Origin: Pithys albifrons albifrons | Lineage: Eukaryota; Chordata; Aves; Passeriformes; Thamnophilidae | DNA: 64,000 nt | Reading direction: 5' to 3' | NCBI RefSeq assembly: GCF_047495875.1 | Contig: NC_092463.1 | Coordinates: 33,917,724 to 33,981,723 of the forward strand | Part shown: positions 59,897 through 64,000 of the stretch, piece by piece | Position numbering within the stretch: position 1 is the first letter of the stretch | Layout: each line of letters begins with the position of its first letter | Position numbers and translations under genes: made by a program | Notes under the pieces: model-generated | Seen by the model: the letters and a program-made list of their open reading frames with translations, nothing else | Told to the model about the DNA's origin: nothing | Databases searched by the model: none

Positions 59897-62800
59897 CCTT
59901 ATTGCTGCTACGTTTTGCCCCTCTCTTGTGCTGTTCTTGGCATACTTCAAACATTGCAATTCCCAGGCTTGCAGAAAGACTCCTTTATTTCTCAGTTTCT
60001 AATGTTAAAAAAAAGATGCAAGGAGTTCAGATATTTTGATTTTTCATTCATTGAAATTGTTGGCAAGGACAGAAAAAGTCTTCTGACTTGTGGGGCATTA
60101 CTTGGCAGGAGCAGAGACAGGAGTGGCTGTTGGACATTAGTCTCTCAAGGGAGCTCTTGAGAGTCCAGAGCAGCCTTTGCTACTTTCTCTGACTTTTTTT
60201 CTGAAGTAACTACAGTTTTTACAGATGCTGCTTTCTCTTATGTAATATTCTAAGTGGATCTTTTTATTCCAGAGGTCTTTACAAGTAAAGCTTTTTATTC
60301 CAGATCATCTTTCTGTGCCTGGTGTTGCATTTTGGTAACATGGGCAAAGCTCTAATTAAAGATAGTAAATTAGTCTTCACAACCTGAAAATGTTCCATGT
60401 TAATGCTTCTAGAAATCATGCACCAGGGATATGAACCAGGCATGGATAATGTTAGTATAGAGATTAGTATTTCTGCTCTGAATTGCCAAGCATACATGAC
60501 ACACCTTATACAGAGTATCCCCTGGGTTACTGAGTCATATTTTAATATTGCACCCTACTTCTTGCATCCCACAGTGGGTAAAGTTAGCTTTGGAACTCCA
60601 TGTAATTTTTTTATACTTACAAGAATTATGAACTATTGGCTGTATTCTGTATTACTTATTTCATTAAGATGTGCTCTTTCTTGCTTGCAGTTTGATAAAG
60701 ACTTGTCTTAGAAGATAATCAGCATTGAAATCACAAAAATTGAACATGAAACTGTGACACAAGAAATTTGTTTTCTTTTGTAGCAGTTGTTCTCCCTCTC
60801 CTTTATTGGATGTCTGTTCCAATTCCTAGGTCACCTCCCTGTTGTGCCAGCAGGGAAGTTTGTTGAGCTGCAGTGTAAGTTGCATTAGTGTATATTTTCT
60901 GAATTTTTTTGATGGTTTAATGATTGTAGTTGGCTTATTGATTGTTTATACAATTGCCACATAAATTGTTCTGCTGGCACAGCCAAAGAGACAGTCAGGG
61001 TAGGAGGAAGAGGCAAGAATTTGAAACTTTAAGCTGACATTTCTGCTAAAGTAAAGTTACACAGTCCACCTATGATTTTATTTGCTGGCTTTGAAAACCA
61101 TTACTTCAAACTAACAGACAAAGACTGGTCCCAGAAGCCCTAGAGCTCCACAGTACTTCCTTCATCTGATCAAGTTTGAAAAGACTTTTTTTTCTACACT
61201 TATCCTGAGGGAAAATTATTTAAGTTGTGTGGTAGAGACATAGGTGGTATGAAGTTTCACATCAATCTGGTGTGTGCCTTACCATCATTAATCACCTAAT
61301 CTGTGACCTGAATTTTGGTTGTGAATTTTTTTCATGCAGACATGAAAAGCATATTAAGAAGAATGTCTTTGTATTTGGAATGCTGATGTCCTTCGACCTT
61401 TCCAGGTGGATACCTTGGCAAAAATGTTAGAATCTGCATTATCTGACATGAAGAGATGACCTCCTTGTAGGAAATTCTGTTCTAAAAAGTCGCTAGTGTC
61501 TTCTGTTTTCTACTTTTCTCTCTGGGCATTTGAGGAATATACATGAGTATATTGTGTCCTAGCAATGCCTACCTGCTGTAAATAGCCCTGAAAATACATG
61601 GCAGTCCCAGGATGGCATCAAAATTGCTTCTTGAGTTTGTGCTAAGAACTGATGCTTTGTTATGTCACATGATACAAGATCTGTAGTGGCTGTTGCCTAT
61701 CTTGATGTATGATGGATTTTTGTCCTCCACTATTTTCTTCCCTTTTGGTGTGGAACGGGTGCAATCATGACACCTGTAGGCTCCTGACAGTTAATCAGGG
61801 CTGCTTACAGTGGGTAGAAGTACTATTCAGATAGTGTTTGAAAGCTTCTTGTTTTCCCTTTGTGGAAACACTTTTACACCTTAATTTCAAGCTTTAAGTT
61901 TCAAGAAAATAGTAAATAGAAGAGTGAGTAGCAAATGGTATGGCTAAATAATTAACCATAGGTCAATAGTGTCAAACTTGGCAGTTGGACTGGGATTATT
62001 AAGAAAACTCAATTATATTTGGAGAAGCTTACTTTAGAAATTTACCTTATAAAACCTAGTCTAAATATATGGTGTCTTGTCTCCCCCTTAAATCTGAAAT
62101 ACAGACAAGTGAAGTCTCTCTTGAGAGAATTCTGAAAACTTTCACTGTGGAATAATGTTCACTGATTCATTGGTGATGGTGAATCCTGGGAACATTTTTG
62201 GTATGTAAGGATCTCACAGTGTGTGACAAGTTTAGTCTTTATTAAAATAGCACTCGCAATCCTCTCCCTATTTTTACCTTCAGAAAACTGTCCTTAAGCA
62301 GCAGATTTTCTGCCCACCAAAGGTAAACCAATTTTGATCTTTAAATGGGAAAAATATGTATATAAACTGTTCTTTTCTGTTGGATACAAGTGTAGGTAGT
62401 TGCTGAACATGCTTGTCTGTAAGCTCTGGGTGCTTGGTGGTTATTTCAAGGGTTTGTGTTCCACATAAATAAGCATGCCGGATCTGAAGGCTTTTTATCA
62501 GGAACAAGTGATTTTGAAACAGAACAGAAACAACCTATAATAAATTGCAAATGAATTGACTTTTGCCTCATGGTTGGTGCCAGAAATTTGTCTTCAACAG
62601 GTTTTGTACAAAACACTAAGTATTTATAGATATCTCAATGTTTGAGAACATCTGCCAAAGAAAAAGATAGCTGCCAATGTATTTTTCTCTCTGCATCCCA
62701 TGGAGGCTTTTTTATATTAAGACATTTCCTTTCTCCTCTTCTAAATCCACTTTTGAGATACGCCTGTTTAGTCTAATATTCTAGAAACAAGTTTGGCTAT

Positions 62801-64000
62801 TTGTTGAGGTAATCATGCATGTCCCCTTCCCTTCTTTCCATTTATGATATGGCCTAATGTTGCAAATAAAAGTTTAATTCTTCACAACTTCTCCTCTTTG
62901 TTCATCTCTACAAAACCAGAGCACTTTTTGAATCTGTTGCCTTGCTCAAGGAGTCCTCTGAGGAAAAAGTATTTCATTGTATTACATTACTTCCTTCCAG
63001 CATGTGTCTAGTTTTCATCATCACTTTGTTTCCTGAACCTCTCTGATCCCTAGAACTGAAAGGTGCTTTCACTTTGGGAGCAGTCGATTTATAAGCACTG
63101 GGGAAATGTAACCTTTGCTCCTGAGTACTACCGAAAACACCCATTCAGACACTGTTTTCTCTCCATTCCATGGCCATAATAGGGGTTCATTGACAGTTTT
63201 CTTGTGGTGAATGGTCTCAAGAGGAACTTAATATTGTTTTCTCCCCCTAAAACCAGTTCAGAACTGAAACTGAGGGATACGACAGGTAAGTCTTATTTCC
63301 TATGTAGTTTATTTACTGTCATCATTTTTTTGTTTCATTGCTAAGCTTTTCTGTTATCCATCTCTACTACCCTGTAACCTGTAGAATTGAGCAAGCAATA
63401 CATATGTTGGTATCAGTTTTGAATGAGGTTAAGGGGCCACAACCTGTGAGATTACCACAAAAAGGTTGGATGTAGTGTTGATTTGGTTTGCTTTTGCATC
63501 ATCTTACCAAAGCATGACAGCAAATACAAACCAAACTCGCTTTCACAGTACGTAGACATATCTTTAAGTACCTGGATAATGCAATATAAGAATTTGCAAG
63601 GTGGGTGGGATCTGCTCTGTATGGCAGCCACTGACAGGACTGACCTGACTGATGTGGGAAATCTTCCTTGCTGGCAACTTTGGAATTGAGTAATTCATGT
63701 TTATTAACACAGAGACTAGAATAAATGTATATAGCTTACTATATTTGAAAAATGGATTACCTGTCAAGGGTAAAGTTACCTATTTTTCTGTCTCTATTTC
63801 TACACGTTTTTGAGAAGTGTGGGAAAAAGCTTTCATTGCAGTTTGAAATAACCAAAATTCTTTGGTTAATGGTAGTTCATTAAACTTGCTCCAGATTCTC
63901 TGTTGTAAAATACTCTTGTTATGGTTCTGTGTGCATATAAGTTTATGTGTACATGTATATTTATTTAGGTTTTGTTTGTTTTAAGTAAGCTGTAGGTATG
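59897..64000. other. Intron 1 to window end, nothing recognised
   Basis: Frames up to about 100 codons show no gephyrin or other known sequence. No repeat family is recognised. Confidence 0.55.

Larger units (their letters stand above)
22901..64000 (+). other. GPHN: GPHN intron 1, 5' part (continues beyond window)
   Basis: About 41 kb downstream of the donor contains no recognisable gephyrin exon. I looked by eye for the peptide that follows GVLT in gephyrin and did not find it. The base composition falls from very GC-rich near 23 kb to AT-rich after about 24.3 kb. GPHN is a very large gene in vertebrates with long 5' introns, so a first intron longer than 41 kb is plausible. The intron holds CR1 pieces, LTRs and microsatellites, listed separately. 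An unannotated non-coding RNA or alternative exon cannot be excluded. Confidence 0.8.

Noticed and set aside
1..64000. CRISPR arrays, operons, phage or plasmid features
   Set aside because: The sequence is vertebrate nuclear DNA. No direct-repeat and spacer array or bacterial gene layout is present.

Overview
The window looks like nuclear DNA from a songbird-like bird. It is AT-rich, with one sharp CpG island. Its repeats are CR1 LINEs, solo LTRs that resemble passerine endogenous retrovirus families as I remember them, and one SINE made of a tRNA-Ile(AAT)-like body with a CR1-like tail, an arrangement known from zebra finch (TguSINE1). No bacterial, viral or organelle gene organisation is visible. 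Nearly all open reading frames are short chance frames or lie inside repeats or the CpG island.

One protein-coding gene can be supported: gephyrin (GPHN) on the + strand. Its first coding exon is 22837-22900, inside a CpG island, with an inverted CCAAT box and five GC boxes just upstream and a splice donor at 22901. Gephyrin is both the postsynaptic scaffold of glycine and GABA-A receptors and a molybdenum-cofactor biosynthesis enzyme. Exon 1 gives only the N-terminal start of its G (MogA-like) domain. I found no second exon, so 22901-64000 is read as the 5' part of a very long first intron.

Layout: 1-22212 is gene-poor upstream DNA with a solo LTR (1720-2354), an LTR abutting a CR1 (3769-4863), ancient SINE pieces (7304, 10055, 15989), a tRNA-Ile/CR1-tailed SINE (11505-11645) and a CR1 (11845-12350). 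A further CR1 (22213-22577) ends about 130 bp before the CCAAT box. The CpG island and exon 1 span about 22590-23700, and strong G-quadruplex motifs follow the splice donor. The intron holds a well-preserved CR1 3' end (33932-34265), solo LTRs at 35475, 55066 and 59304, LTR remnants at 39742 and 51520, a long degraded CR1 (56455-57640), and microsatellites.

The intronic LTRs whose direction can be read all lie antisense to GPHN. No new multigene system is visible. The points most worth a second look are the CR1 at the promoter edge, the intron-start G-quadruplexes, the 57-bp LTR remnant at 51520, the oversized LTR at 55066, and an enhancer-like non-coding block near 20.5-20.8 kb. Family names rest on memory of consensus sequences, not on a database search.
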